Origin: Cupriavidus agavae
GTDB taxonomy: Bacteria > Pseudomonadota > Gammaproteobacteria > Burkholderiales > Burkholderiaceae
Length of the DNA stretch: 64,000 nt
Direction: 5' to 3'
NCBI RefSeq assembly: GCF_004217045.1
Contig: NZ_SGXM01000005.1
Span: 1-64,000 of the forward strand
The translations under genes and the position numbers were made by a program. Shown one piece after another: positions 17,539 to 25,761 of the stretch (position 1 is the stretch's first letter; each line of letters begins with the position of its first letter). The notes beneath the pieces were generated by a model. That model made no database searches, was not told where the DNA came from, and saw only the letters and a list, made by a program, of their open reading frames with translations.

Positions 17539-18849
17539 TCACGCTTCGCGCTTGCGGATGAACAGGGCGGTGATCATGCCCATGATGCAGACCCCCACCA
17601 CGTAGTGCGCCGGCGCCAGCTTGTCGGTCTTCAGCATCAGCGACACGATGACCGGCGTCAGGCCGCCAAAAATCGCATACGAGACGTTGTACGAGAACGA
17701 AAGTCCCGAGAAGCGCACCTGCGCCGGGAAGGCGTGCACCAGCACGTACGGCACCGCGCCGATCGTTCCGACGAAGAAGCCGGCCAGCGCGTACAGCGGC
17801 AGCAGCAGGTCTGGGCGCGTGCCGACGGTGATATAGAGCGCGTACGCCGTGGCGGCCAGGAATGCGCCGCCGATGGTCAGCGTCAGGCGGGGCCCGATGC
17901 GGTCTGCCAGCACGCCGGCAACCACGCAGCCGATCGACAGGCACAGCGTGGCGGCACTGTTGGCGACGAGCGCGGTGCGCGGATCGAAGCCGAACAGCGT
18001 TTGCAGGTAGGTGGGCGTCAGCAGGATCACGACCACGATGCCGGCCGACAGCATCCAGGTCAGCAGCACCGAGATCACCACCGCGCCACGGTGGTCGCGC
18101 ACCACGGCCTTGAGCGGCATTTCGGCGGCCAGCGCCTTGCGTTGCTGCAGTTCGGCGAATACTGGCGTCTCGTGCAGCCAGCGGCGCAGGTACATCGAAC
18201 CTACACCGAACACGCCGCCCAGGATGAACGGCAGGCGCCAGCCGTGCGCGAGCACCTCGTCCGGCGTGAACACGGCGTTGATGCCCGTGGCCACCAGCGA
18301 ACCGAGCAGGATGCCGGCCGTCAGGCCCGCCGTCAGCGTGCCGCAGGCATAGCCGATATGCCGCGCCGGCACATGTTCCGAAACGAACACCCAGGCGCCC
18401 GGCACTTCGCCGCCAACCGCCGCGCCCTGCAGGATGCGCATCAGGAGCAGCAGCATGGGGGCGAGCAGGCCGATGGTGGCGTAGGTCGGCAGCAGGCCCA
18501 TCAGCAGCGTGGGAACCGACATCAGCAGAATCGACAGCGTGAACATCTTCTTGCGGCCCAGCAGGTCGCCGAAGTGCGCCATGATGATGCCGCCGAGGGG
18601 ACGCGCCAGGTAGCCGGCCGCGAAGATGCCGAAGGTCTGCAGCAGGCGCAGCCAGTCCGGCACGGACGCCGGAAAGAACAGTTGCCCGATGACCTTGGCA
18701 AAGAACACAAAAATGATGAAATCGTAGAACTCAAGCGCACCGCCAAGCGCGGCGAGCGCTAGCGTCTTGTAGTCCTGGCCGGTCAGGGGGCGGGCGGCGT
18801 GGCCGCCTTGCGCGCCCATCGCACCGGCCGTACTGCTGGAGGTGGACAT
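17539..18849 (-). CDS. MFS permease, metabolite:H+ symporter (MHS) family
   Basis: This 436-residue, 12-TM transporter has the MHS signatures: GGALEFYDFIIFVFFAKVIG in TM1, the RPLGGIIMAHFGDLLGRKKMF loop (motif A, given in part) and the RILQGAAVGGEVPGA segment of TM4. Relatives carry citrate, alpha-ketoglutarate, proline/betaine or shikimate with protons; the substrate here cannot be told. The start at 18849 has no clear Shine-Dalgarno sequence. The region upstream holds paired 18-bp repeats that may control this gene, the divergent DUF748 gene, or both. Confidence 0.92.
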   Translation of the reverse strand: MSTSSSTAGAMGAQGGHAARPLTGQDYKTLALAALGGALEFYDFIIFVFFAKVIGQLFFPASVPDWLRLLQTFGIFAAGYLARPLGGIIMAHFGDLLGRKKMFTLSILLMSVPTLLMGLLPTYATIGLLAPMLLLLMRILQGAAVGGEVPGAWVFVSEHVPARHIGYACGTLTAGLTAGILLGSLVATGINAVFTPDEVLAHGWRLPFILGGVFGVGSMYLRRWLHETPVFAELQQRKALAAEMPLKAVVRDHRGAVVISVLLTWMLSAGIVVVILLTPTYLQTLFGFDPRTALVANSAATLCLSIGCVVAGVLADRIGPRLTLTIGGAFLAATAYALYITVGTRPDLLLPLYALAGFFVGTIGAVPYVLVHAFPAQVRFSGLSFSYNVSYAIFGGLTPVIVSLMLKTDKLAPAHYVVGVCIMGMITALFIRKREA

Positions 18850-18998
18850 GGAATGACTCGCATGGAAAGGCTTTCACATGCGAAGCGCGCAACACGGATA
18901 ACGTGGAGGAAGACGGCCGAAGGGTGACAGCACGAACTTGGCGGACCGGGCCGGCGGGTAGCAGGCGGGCACGACGGTACGCTTCGCAAAGGCGTAAA

Positions 18999-19060
18999 GA
19001 TACCAGATTGCCATTTCGGGATTCTTCGATTTCCCGCAAATGGATACTAAATCGCCGTTT
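18999..19060. promoter_or_regulatory. Two 18-bp direct repeats 44 bp apart, overlapping a dyad
   Basis: GATACCAGATTGCCATTT (18999-19016) and GATACTAAATCGCCGTTT (19043-19060) agree at 14 of 18 positions. Their spacing of 44 bp is close to four helical turns, so a dimer could bind both on one face. An imperfect dyad, CCATTTCGGGA (19011-19021) and TCCCGCAAATGG (19032-19043), lies between them. The position in the divergent MFS/DUF748 region fits an operator. Confidence 0.6.
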
Positions 19061-19160
19061 GGACTGCCATAATCCGTCTCCATAATACAAAAGCATGTGA
19101 GATCCGGGGCACAAAGCGTCTGCAAACGGCAGGGCGCGGGGTCAGACTTACTGGGGTGAC

Positions 19161-22100
19161 ATGGCTTTCAAGGATTCCATCCAGGCCGCATCAGGGGCGG
19201 CCATGGCCACGCCGCGCAGGCGCGTGGCGGTGCGTGTGGTGGGCGGCGTGGCGGCCGCGCTGGCGCTGTTCGGGCTGGCGGGGTATTTCGGCGCGCCGCC
19301 GCTGATCAAATACCTGGTGCAGAAGCAGGCGACCGAGGCGCTCGGCCGCAAGGTGACGCTGGGCGCGGCGCATGTGCGCCCGTTCGAACTGGGCGCCACG
19401 CTCGATGACCTGACCATCTTCGAGCCGGACGGCAAGACGCCGATGCTGACGCTCGGGCAGGTGGAGGCCAACGCCTCGGCGGCATCGCTGTGGCACCTGG
19501 CGCCCGTGGTCGACTCGCTGCACGTGGACCGGCTTTCGGTGCGCGTGGCGCGCGACGCCGCCGGCCGCATGAGCTTCGCCGACGTGCAGGAGCGTTTTGC
19601 CGCCCAGCCGCCCAAGCCGGCCGACAGCAAGCCGGCGCGCTTCTCGGTCAGCAATATCGCGGTCACCAATTCGAGCTTCCTCTACGAGGACAAACGGCTG
19701 GACACCGTGCAGCGCGTGGAGAATTTCACGCTCACGCTGCCTTTCCTGTCGAACCTGCCGCACGACACCACGATCAACACGCTGCCCACGCTGTTCGCCA
19801 GGATCAACGGTACGCCGCTGGCGCTGTCGGGCACCACGCAGCCGTTCGCGGACACGCGGGCCACCAATCTGAACGTCAACCTCGACGGACTCGAGGTGGC
19901 GAAGTACATGGCGTTCGCGCCAAAGCTCAAGGACGCCGAGGTGAAGGGCGGGCTCGTCGATACGCGGCTCAATATCGGCTTCCGGCAGGACCAGGACAAG
20001 CAGGACTTGTTCGTGGCCGGCACGGTCACGCTGCGCGAGGCCGACGTGCAGACGCACGCGGGTGCCCCGCTGCTCAAGGCCGGACGGCTGGTAGTCGACA
20101 TCGGCCGCATCGAGCCGCTGGCGCACAAGGCGCATGTCAAGAGCATCGACCTTGAAGGGCTGGGTTTGCAGGGCGCGCGGCGGGCCGACGGATCGCTGAA
20201 CCTTGCCACGGCGTTCCTGCCCGAGGCGTCGCCGATCGAAAAGCCGAAGGCGCCAGCGCCGGCCAGTGCTTCCGCGCCGGCGGCTCCTGCCTCTGCGCCG
20301 GCCGCCGCTGGCGTGCCGCCGCCCGCGGTGGCCGCCGAAGTGCCGTGGTCCTACGCGGTGGACCGCGTGACGGTCAAGGACGCGAAGGTGGGGTTTGTCG
20401 ACGAACTGGCGCCTTCGGGGCCGGGCAAGCTCGATATCGGCCCGATCGACGTCACCGTGGCCAACCTCGCCAGCACCGGCGACAAGCCGGCCAAACTCGA
20501 CGCCAACGTCACTATCGCCAACGGCCAGACGCTGAAGCACACCGGCGAACTGGCGCTCAAGGCCGGCACGCTGGCCGGCACGCTGGAAACCACCGGGCTG
20601 CGGCCGCAAGGCTTCGCGGCGTGGTGGCCGAAGGCGCTGCAGAGCCAGTTCGGCGAGACCGGTGTCAATGCCGAACTGCACTACACGATGGCGTGGTCGC
20701 AGCCGGTGTTCCAGTTCACGCTGCAGAAATCGCGGCTCGAACTGTCGCCGGTCTACGTGGCGCCGCGCGAGGCGGTGGTGCTGCCGGCGGTGGCCAGCGA
20801 CGGCTCCGCCCCCGCAGTCGGCAAGGCAAGGAGCGCCGATGGCCCGCGGGCAAGCGCTGGCCGTGCGGCCCGTGCCGGGCGCCAGGCGCGTGTGGCGCGC
20901 GCGGCTGACACCGAAGGCGCCAGCCTGCCGCTGGTCAAGGCCGAGACACTCGTCATCGACGACATCAACCTGGATCTGGCCCGGCAGAGTTTCGACGCGG
21001 GACAGATCGCGCTGCGCCAGCCGCAGATTGCCGCCACGCGCGATCATCGCGGACAGTTGCTCGAAATGGCGCGCATCTGGGCCGTGGAATCGGCGCAAGA
21101 CGCCTCGGCCCAGAAGGCCGCGCAGCGTGCTGCGCAGCCCGCATCCGTGGCCAACGGCAAGGGCGAGACGCCGGGCTGGAAGGTCCGCGTCGGCAAGGTA
21201 TCGGTGGATGGCGGCACGGCGCGGCTGGCCGACTACGAGCCGGCGGAGGCCAATCGTGGCCGCCCGGTGATCCACCAGTTCCGCAATATCGGCCTGACGA
21301 CCGGCGCCGTGACCTGGCCGCTGGCGGCCGCGCCGATGCCGGTGAAGCTGCATGCCGAGAGCGGCCGCAAGGGCGTGATGAATATCGACGGACAGGTCAT
21401 GCCCGCCACGCCGGGGGCGCAACTGCAACTCGACCTGCGCGATCTGGACCTGGCGCCGCTGCAGCCGTATCTGGCCGATCGATTCAACGCGGCGCTGCGC
21501 AGCGGCACGATGTCGGTCAAGGGCAAGCTTGGCTACAGCGCGCCGCCCGGCAAGCCGATGGCGGTGCGCTTCAATGGCAACGCGCTGGCTGGCAACGTGC
21601 GGACCGTGGACCGCGTGTCGGGAGAAGATTTCCTGCGCTGGCGCTCGCTGGCCGTGACGGGCATCGATTTTGGCATGGACGACGCCAAGGGCCCGCTGCA
21701 GCTCGGTGTCAACAACGTGGCGCTGTCGAACTTCTACGCACGGGTGATTCTCAACGCCAATGGCCGGCTGAACCTGCAGGACGTGATGGCTGGTGGCGCC
21801 GAGAAGGGTGAGGCTGCGCCGTCCACGAGCCTCACGCAGGCCAATCCGGCGTCGGCGCCGCAGGCCGCCAGCGCGCCGCGCGCCGCCACGCCACAGCAGG
21901 CGCAGGCGCCGGCAGGACCGCGTCCGCAGATCCGGCTGGGCGGTGTGTCGATCAACAAGGGCAACATCAATTTCTCCGACTTCTTCGTCAAGCCCAACTA
22001 CTCGGCCAACCTGACCGACATGAAGGGTTCGGTCTCGAAGGTGTCCACGGGCGACCCCACGCCGGCGGACCTCGTGCTCGACGGCCGGCTGGACGACGAT

Positions 22101-23150
22101 GCACCGGTCACGATCAGCGGCAAGCTGAATCCGCTCGGCGAACAGCTCTTCCTCGATATCGCCGCCAAGGCCGCCGGCGTGGAACTGACGCGCCTGACGC
22201 CATACGCGAGCAAGTACGCGGGCTACCCGATTACCAAGGGCAAGCTCACCGTGGACGTGGCGTACAAGATCGAGAACGGCAGGCTCGATGCCCGCAACCA
22301 CCTGTACCTGGACCAGCTGACGTTCGGCGAGCGCACCGATAGCCCGGATGCGGTGAAACTGCCTGTGCTGCTGGCCGTTTCGCTGCTCAAGGATCGCAAC
22401 GGCGTCATCGATATCAACCTGCCCGTGTCGGGATCGCTGTCCGATCCGGAGTTCAGTATCGGCGGGGTCATCATGCGCGTGATCGTGAACCTGCTGACCA
22501 AGGCCATCACCTCCCCGTTCTCGCTGATCGCCTCGGCGTTCGGCGGCGGAGGAGAGGAACTGGGCTACATCGAGTTCGCGCCGGGATCGTCCACGCTGAA
22601 CGACGAGGCGCGCAAGAAGATCGAGACCGTCGGCAAGGCACTCAACGACCGGCCGTCGCTGCGCCTGGAGATCAGTGGGCGGATCGACCCTGCCACCGAC
22701 GCCGACGGTGCCCGCCGCGTCTGGCTTGACCAGCGCGTGGCCGAAGCCAAGGAGCGCGCGCTGCGCCGCACCGCGCAGGCAGGCGCCCAGGCCGAGGAAG
22801 GCGAGGGGGGCGAGCAGGGTGCCCGGGTGACGGTCTCGAAGCAGGAGTATCCGAAGTACCTGGAGGCGGTGTACAAGCGCGAGTCTTTCAGGAAGCCGAC
22901 CAACTTCATCGGCCTGAACAAATCGTTGCCGCCGGAGGAGATGGAGAAACTGCTGCTGCAGAACGCGCCGGTCACCGACGCGGAACTACGGGCGCTGGCG
23001 GATCAGCGGGCCCTGGCGGTCAAGCAGTCGCTCGAACGCGACGGCAAGGTGCCGGACGCCAAGCTGTTCCTGACCGCGCCGAAGCTCACCGCGGAAGGCA
23101 TCAAGGACAAGGGCACGCCGAACCGCGTCGACTTCTCGATACGGCAGTAA
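19161..23150 (+). CDS. DUF748 (AsmA-like) envelope protein with OmpA-like C-terminal part
   Basis: This 1329-residue protein has one N-terminal membrane anchor (about residues 23-50) and a very long periplasmic part. Its DUF748/AsmA-like repeats read as alternating strands, with segments such as VTLGAAHVRPFELGATLDDL and the VFQFTLQKSRLELSPVYV region. Ala/Pro-rich linkers interrupt it near residues 355-390 and 895-920. After residue 1130 comes an OmpA-like stretch (LGYIEFAPGSSTLNDEARKK, then LRLEISGRIDP). The family resembles AsmA, YhdP and TamB bridge proteins that move phospholipid between membranes; this role is inferred. It is a single gene, and its start follows GGGGTGAC. Confidence 0.9.
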   Translation: MAFKDSIQAASGAAMATPRRRVAVRVVGGVAAALALFGLAGYFGAPPLIKYLVQKQATEALGRKVTLGAAHVRPFELGATLDDLTIFEPDGKTPMLTLGQVEANASAASLWHLAPVVDSLHVDRLSVRVARDAAGRMSFADVQERFAAQPPKPADSKPARFSVSNIAVTNSSFLYEDKRLDTVQRVENFTLTLPFLSNLPHDTTINTLPTLFARINGTPLALSGTTQPFADTRATNLNVNLDGLEVAKYMAFAPKLKDAEVKGGLVDTRLNIGFRQDQDKQDLFVAGTVTLREADVQTHAGAPLLKAGRLVVDIGRIEPLAHKAHVKSIDLEGLGLQGARRADGSLNLATAFLPEASPIEKPKAPAPASASAPAAPASAPAAAGVPPPAVAAEVPWSYAVDRVTVKDAKVGFVDELAPSGPGKLDIGPIDVTVANLASTGDKPAKLDANVTIANGQTLKHTGELALKAGTLAGTLETTGLRPQGFAAWWPKALQSQFGETGVNAELHYTMAWSQPVFQFTLQKSRLELSPVYVAPREAVVLPAVASDGSAPAVGKARSADGPRASAGRAARAGRQARVARAADTEGASLPLVKAETLVIDDINLDLARQSFDAGQIALRQPQIAATRDHRGQLLEMARIWAVESAQDASAQKAAQRAAQPASVANGKGETPGWKVRVGKVSVDGGTARLADYEPAEANRGRPVIHQFRNIGLTTGAVTWPLAAAPMPVKLHAESGRKGVMNIDGQVMPATPGAQLQLDLRDLDLAPLQPYLADRFNAALRSGTMSVKGKLGYSAPPGKPMAVRFNGNALAGNVRTVDRVSGEDFLRWRSLAVTGIDFGMDDAKGPLQLGVNNVALSNFYARVILNANGRLNLQDVMAGGAEKGEAAPSTSLTQANPASAPQAASAPRAATPQQAQAPAGPRPQIRLGGVSINKGNINFSDFFVKPNYSANLTDMKGSVSKVSTGDPTPADLVLDGRLDDDAPVTISGKLNPLGEQLFLDIAAKAAGVELTRLTPYASKYAGYPITKGKLTVDVAYKIENGRLDARNHLYLDQLTFGERTDSPDAVKLPVLLAVSLLKDRNGVIDINLPVSGSLSDPEFSIGGVIMRVIVNLLTKAITSPFSLIASAFGGGGEELGYIEFAPGSSTLNDEARKKIETVGKALNDRPSLRLEISGRIDPATDADGARRVWLDQRVAEAKERALRRTAQAGAQAEEGEGGEQGARVTVSKQEYPKYLEAVYKRESFRKPTNFIGLNKSLPPEEMEKLLLQNAPVTDAELRALADQRALAVKQSLERDGKVPDAKLFLTAPKLTAEGIKDKGTPNRVDFSIRQ

Positions 23151-23167
23151 GCGCAGGTTCGTGCCGG

Positions 23168-23329
23168 TCAGGACTGGCGCCGCGTGCGCCGGCCCAGTCC
23201 GGCGCGCTGCCTGGCCGCCGCGCAGCGCCGGTAGCGCGTGCGGTACGGATGCGAGCAGCGCCAGAGCGCCGAGGCAACAGTGACCACCAGCAGCGCCGCC
23301 ATGGCGGCGGCGAGCATCGTCAGGGACAT
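23168..23329 (-). CDS. Very small membrane protein (53 aa)
   Basis: An ATG at 23329, preceded by the purine run AAAGGGGG, opens a 53-codon frame. It has one hydrophobic helix (MAALLVVTVASALW) and then a strongly basic tail rich in Arg (RTRYRRCAAARQRAGLGRRT). The pattern is that of a small inner-membrane protein with a cytoplasmic positive tail. Function unknown. The next small membrane gene lies just upstream on the same strand. Both could be one transcript. Confidence 0.55.
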   Translation of the reverse strand: MSLTMLAAAMAALLVVTVASALWRCSHPYRTRYRRCAAARQRAGLGRRTRRQS

Positions 23330-23373
23330 GGCGCCCCCTTTTCTCTCTCAATCCATGCCCGAACCGCGGGCTG

Positions 23374-23556
23374 CTAGATCAGCAGCGGCAACGCTTCGAG
23401 CACCAGCACACCCAGCAGCACACCGATGATGACGCCCGCGCAGCGGCAACTGATGCGCAGGGCCTTGGCGGCCACCGGAATCGCCCCCATCGCGAGCAGC
23501 CCGACGAGTGCCATGGGGATCAAAAATACAAGATCGTGCGCCTGCAGATGGAACAT
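23374..23556 (-). CDS. Small membrane protein (60 aa)
   Basis: This 60-residue product has two hydrophobic helices, LVFLIPMALVGLLAMGAI and VIIGVLLGVLVLEALPLLI, joined by a short loop with two Cys (ISCRCAG). AGGAG stands six bases before the ATG, which makes real translation likely. The family is not recognised. It is transcribed together with, and upstream of, the 53-residue membrane protein. Confidence 0.7.
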   Translation of the reverse strand: MFHLQAHDLVFLIPMALVGLLAMGAIPVAAKALRISCRCAGVIIGVLLGVLVLEALPLLI

Positions 23557-23807
23557 GGCGGTCTCCTGTCTTGTTTCTTTGCACTTCCAGTATAGGCAGT
23601 GTGTGGCGAATACAAGGCGGCACGCATCAGGGTTGTCCCGCAGCGTTTGAATCGTGCCGGGCGAACACCGGCCGCCATGTATCTCGTGCGTGACACGGGC
23701 CGTTCTGCGCGTGCTGCAGTGCAGGCCGGACAGTTGCCGACAGACTCTGCAGGTGTCCTATGCTGGACGCATGCGGGCCACGTGCGGCCTGGTACGAAGG
23801 AGGCGTT

Positions 23808-24311
23808 ATGGAACTTCATATGCATTCGCACCATTACGTGCGCCGCTTGCCAGATTGGTCGGCAGCCGCCGTATCGGGCGTGGTGGCGGGCGCGCTGCTG
23901 CTGCTCATGGAGCTGTTCTGGTCGACGATGATGTCCGATGGCCATCCGTGGGGCATGACACGCATCATCGCGGCCATCGTGATGGGGCAGGACGTGCTGC
24001 AGACCTCGATGTTCAGCATTGGCACGACCGCTGCGGCACTGATCATCCACTTCGCACTGGGCGCCATTCTTGGCGTGGTCCTCGCCATGATCATCGCGCC
24101 GTTCCAGCTCGATTCGAGCCTCGGCCTGTCTCTGCTCGTTGGCGCGGTGTTCGGCATAGTGGTCTACCTGTTCAACTTCTACGTGATGACGCGCGCCTTT
24201 CCGTGGTTCATCGAGCTGCGCGGCTGGCACACGGTGCTGAGCCATGTGATTTTCGGCATGGCTATCGGCTTCTGCTACTGGAAGCTGGAATCGCGCGATG
24301 TCTCGCATTAG
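23808..24311 (+). CDS. Integral membrane protein of unknown function, 4 TM
   Basis: This 167-residue protein starts with a His-rich N-terminus (MELHMHSHHYVRR) and has about four membrane helices, including AAAVSGVVAGALLLLMELFW and SLLVGAVFGIVVYLFNFYVM. GGAGG lies directly before the ATG. It precedes the cytochrome oxidase operon but is separated from it by its own terminator. A link to the oxidase (for example metal handling by the His-rich end) would be speculation. Confidence 0.82.
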   Translation: MELHMHSHHYVRRLPDWSAAAVSGVVAGALLLLMELFWSTMMSDGHPWGMTRIIAAIVMGQDVLQTSMFSIGTTAAALIIHFALGAILGVVLAMIIAPFQLDSSLGLSLLVGAVFGIVVYLFNFYVMTRAFPWFIELRGWHTVLSHVIFGMAIGFCYWKLESRDVSH

Positions 24312-24358
24312 TGACATGCGATAGCAGCAAAAGCCCCGCGCGTGCGGCAGCGCCGGGC

Positions 24359-24397
24359 AACGGCGGCGAGGCAGACAATGCTCCGCCGCCGTTTTTT
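24359..24397 (+). terminator. Terminator after the 167-residue membrane protein gene
   Basis: AACGGCGGCG (24359 on) pairs with CCGCCGCCGTT (ending 24392) with a small bulge, followed by six T. It separates the membrane protein from the oxidase operon. Confidence 0.85.
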
Positions 24398-24552
24398 GTT
24401 GCGCCGCAAGGCATGCGCGGCGCCGCACCGCACGCGGCCGATGTTGTCTTGCAGTGACCTGAGCCGATGCACTAGTCTTATCTCACGTGCCGTTTTGCAC
24501 GTGCCTCGGCGGACGCTCGCACGGTTCGCCCGCGCGCGCGAGGAGGGTGGAC

Positions 24553-25731
24553 ATGGCGATCGCCATCGCACTCGTCGTCATCGTAGTCGCCTCGGTGCTC
24601 TTTCATTTCCTGAGCCCGTGGTGGGCCACGCCCCTGGCGTCCAACTGGAAGCAGATGGACGACACGCTGACCATTACCCTCGTCATCTGCGGCTTCTTCT
24701 TTGTCGTCATCAATCTGTTCATCGGGTGGGTCGTCTGGCGCTACCGCCACCGCGACGGCCATCGCGCACACTACGAACCCGAGAATCGCAAGCTCGAACT
24801 ATGGCTGATCGGCCTGACCGCGATCGGCATCATGGCGCTGCTGGCGCCGGGCCTGATCGTCTATGCGGACTACGTGCGTCCGCCGCGCGAGGCCATGGTG
24901 CTCGAAGTGGTGGGCTCGCAATGGCAATGGGCATTCCGCTTTCCCGGCCGTAGCGGAGAACTGGGGACCAGCGATGCGCGCTTCGTCAATGCCAGCAATC
25001 CGCTGGGACTTAACCCTGACGACCCCAACGGACAGGACGATGTGATCGTGGTGGGCCCGGAGGTGCACCTGCCGCTGAACCGCCCGGTCAAGGTGCTGCT
25101 GCGCTCGAAGGACGTGCTGCACGACTTCTACGTGCCGCCGTTCCGCGCGCGCATGAACATGGTGCCCGGCATGGTCACGTCGTTCTGGTTCACGCCCACG
25201 CAGGCCGGGCGCTTCGACATCCTCTGCGCGCAACTCTGCGGCGTGGGGCACTACAACATGCGCGGCCACGTGGTGGTGGAAGATGCCGCGGCTTTCGACA
25301 CCTGGCTGGCGAAGCAGCAGACCTTTGCGATGGCCATGGCGAAGGCCGCGCCGCCGGCCGCGGCATCGCCGGGCACGGCTGCCTCGCCCACGGCTGCCAC
25401 CACCGCGTCCTCTGGCACCGACCTGGCCGAGCAGGGCCGCGCGCTCGCACAGAGCAAGGGTTGCGTGGCCTGCCACAGCGTGGACGGCACGCCGGGTGTG
25501 GGGCCATCGTGGCGCGGACTCTACGGCAGCACGCAGACGTTCACCAACGGCAGCAGCGCCAGCGTGGACGATGCGTTCCTGCATACCGAGATTGCCGACC
25601 CGGCCGCGCGCGTCGTCAAGGGCTTCGGGCCGGTGATGCCCAAGGTGCCGATCACCGATGCCGAGGTGGCCGCCCTGACCGCGTACATCCGCTCGCTGGG
25701 CGGCGCAGGCGGGCCGCAGGCTGGAAAGTAG
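24553..25731 (+). CDS. coxB: Cytochrome c oxidase subunit II with fused cytochrome c domain (caa3 type)
   Basis: This 392-residue subunit takes electrons into the oxidase. Two N-terminal membrane helices are followed by a cupredoxin domain whose CuA ligands are visible in DILCAQLCGVGHYNM (two Cys, His, Met). After an Ala/Pro/Thr linker (about residues 265-295) comes a class I cytochrome c domain with the heme site CVACH (about residue 306) and the distal Met in GPVMPKVP. That fusion defines caa3-type oxidases. AGGAGG lies six bases before the ATG. It is first in a five-gene operon ending at 29282. Confidence 0.96.
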   Translation: MAIAIALVVIVVASVLFHFLSPWWATPLASNWKQMDDTLTITLVICGFFFVVINLFIGWVVWRYRHRDGHRAHYEPENRKLELWLIGLTAIGIMALLAPGLIVYADYVRPPREAMVLEVVGSQWQWAFRFPGRSGELGTSDARFVNASNPLGLNPDDPNGQDDVIVVGPEVHLPLNRPVKVLLRSKDVLHDFYVPPFRARMNMVPGMVTSFWFTPTQAGRFDILCAQLCGVGHYNMRGHVVVEDAAAFDTWLAKQQTFAMAMAKAAPPAAASPGTAASPTAATTASSGTDLAEQGRALAQSKGCVACHSVDGTPGVGPSWRGLYGSTQTFTNGSSASVDDAFLHTEIADPAARVVKGFGPVMPKVPITDAEVAALTAYIRSLGGAGGPQAGK

Positions 25732-25761
25732 CGGCAAGCACAGCAAGCAGAGGAGGGGACG

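Noticed and set aside
19191..22301. A 1036-codon minus-strand frame opposite the DUF748 gene
   Set aside because: Arg/His-rich shadow composition and no recognisable domain.
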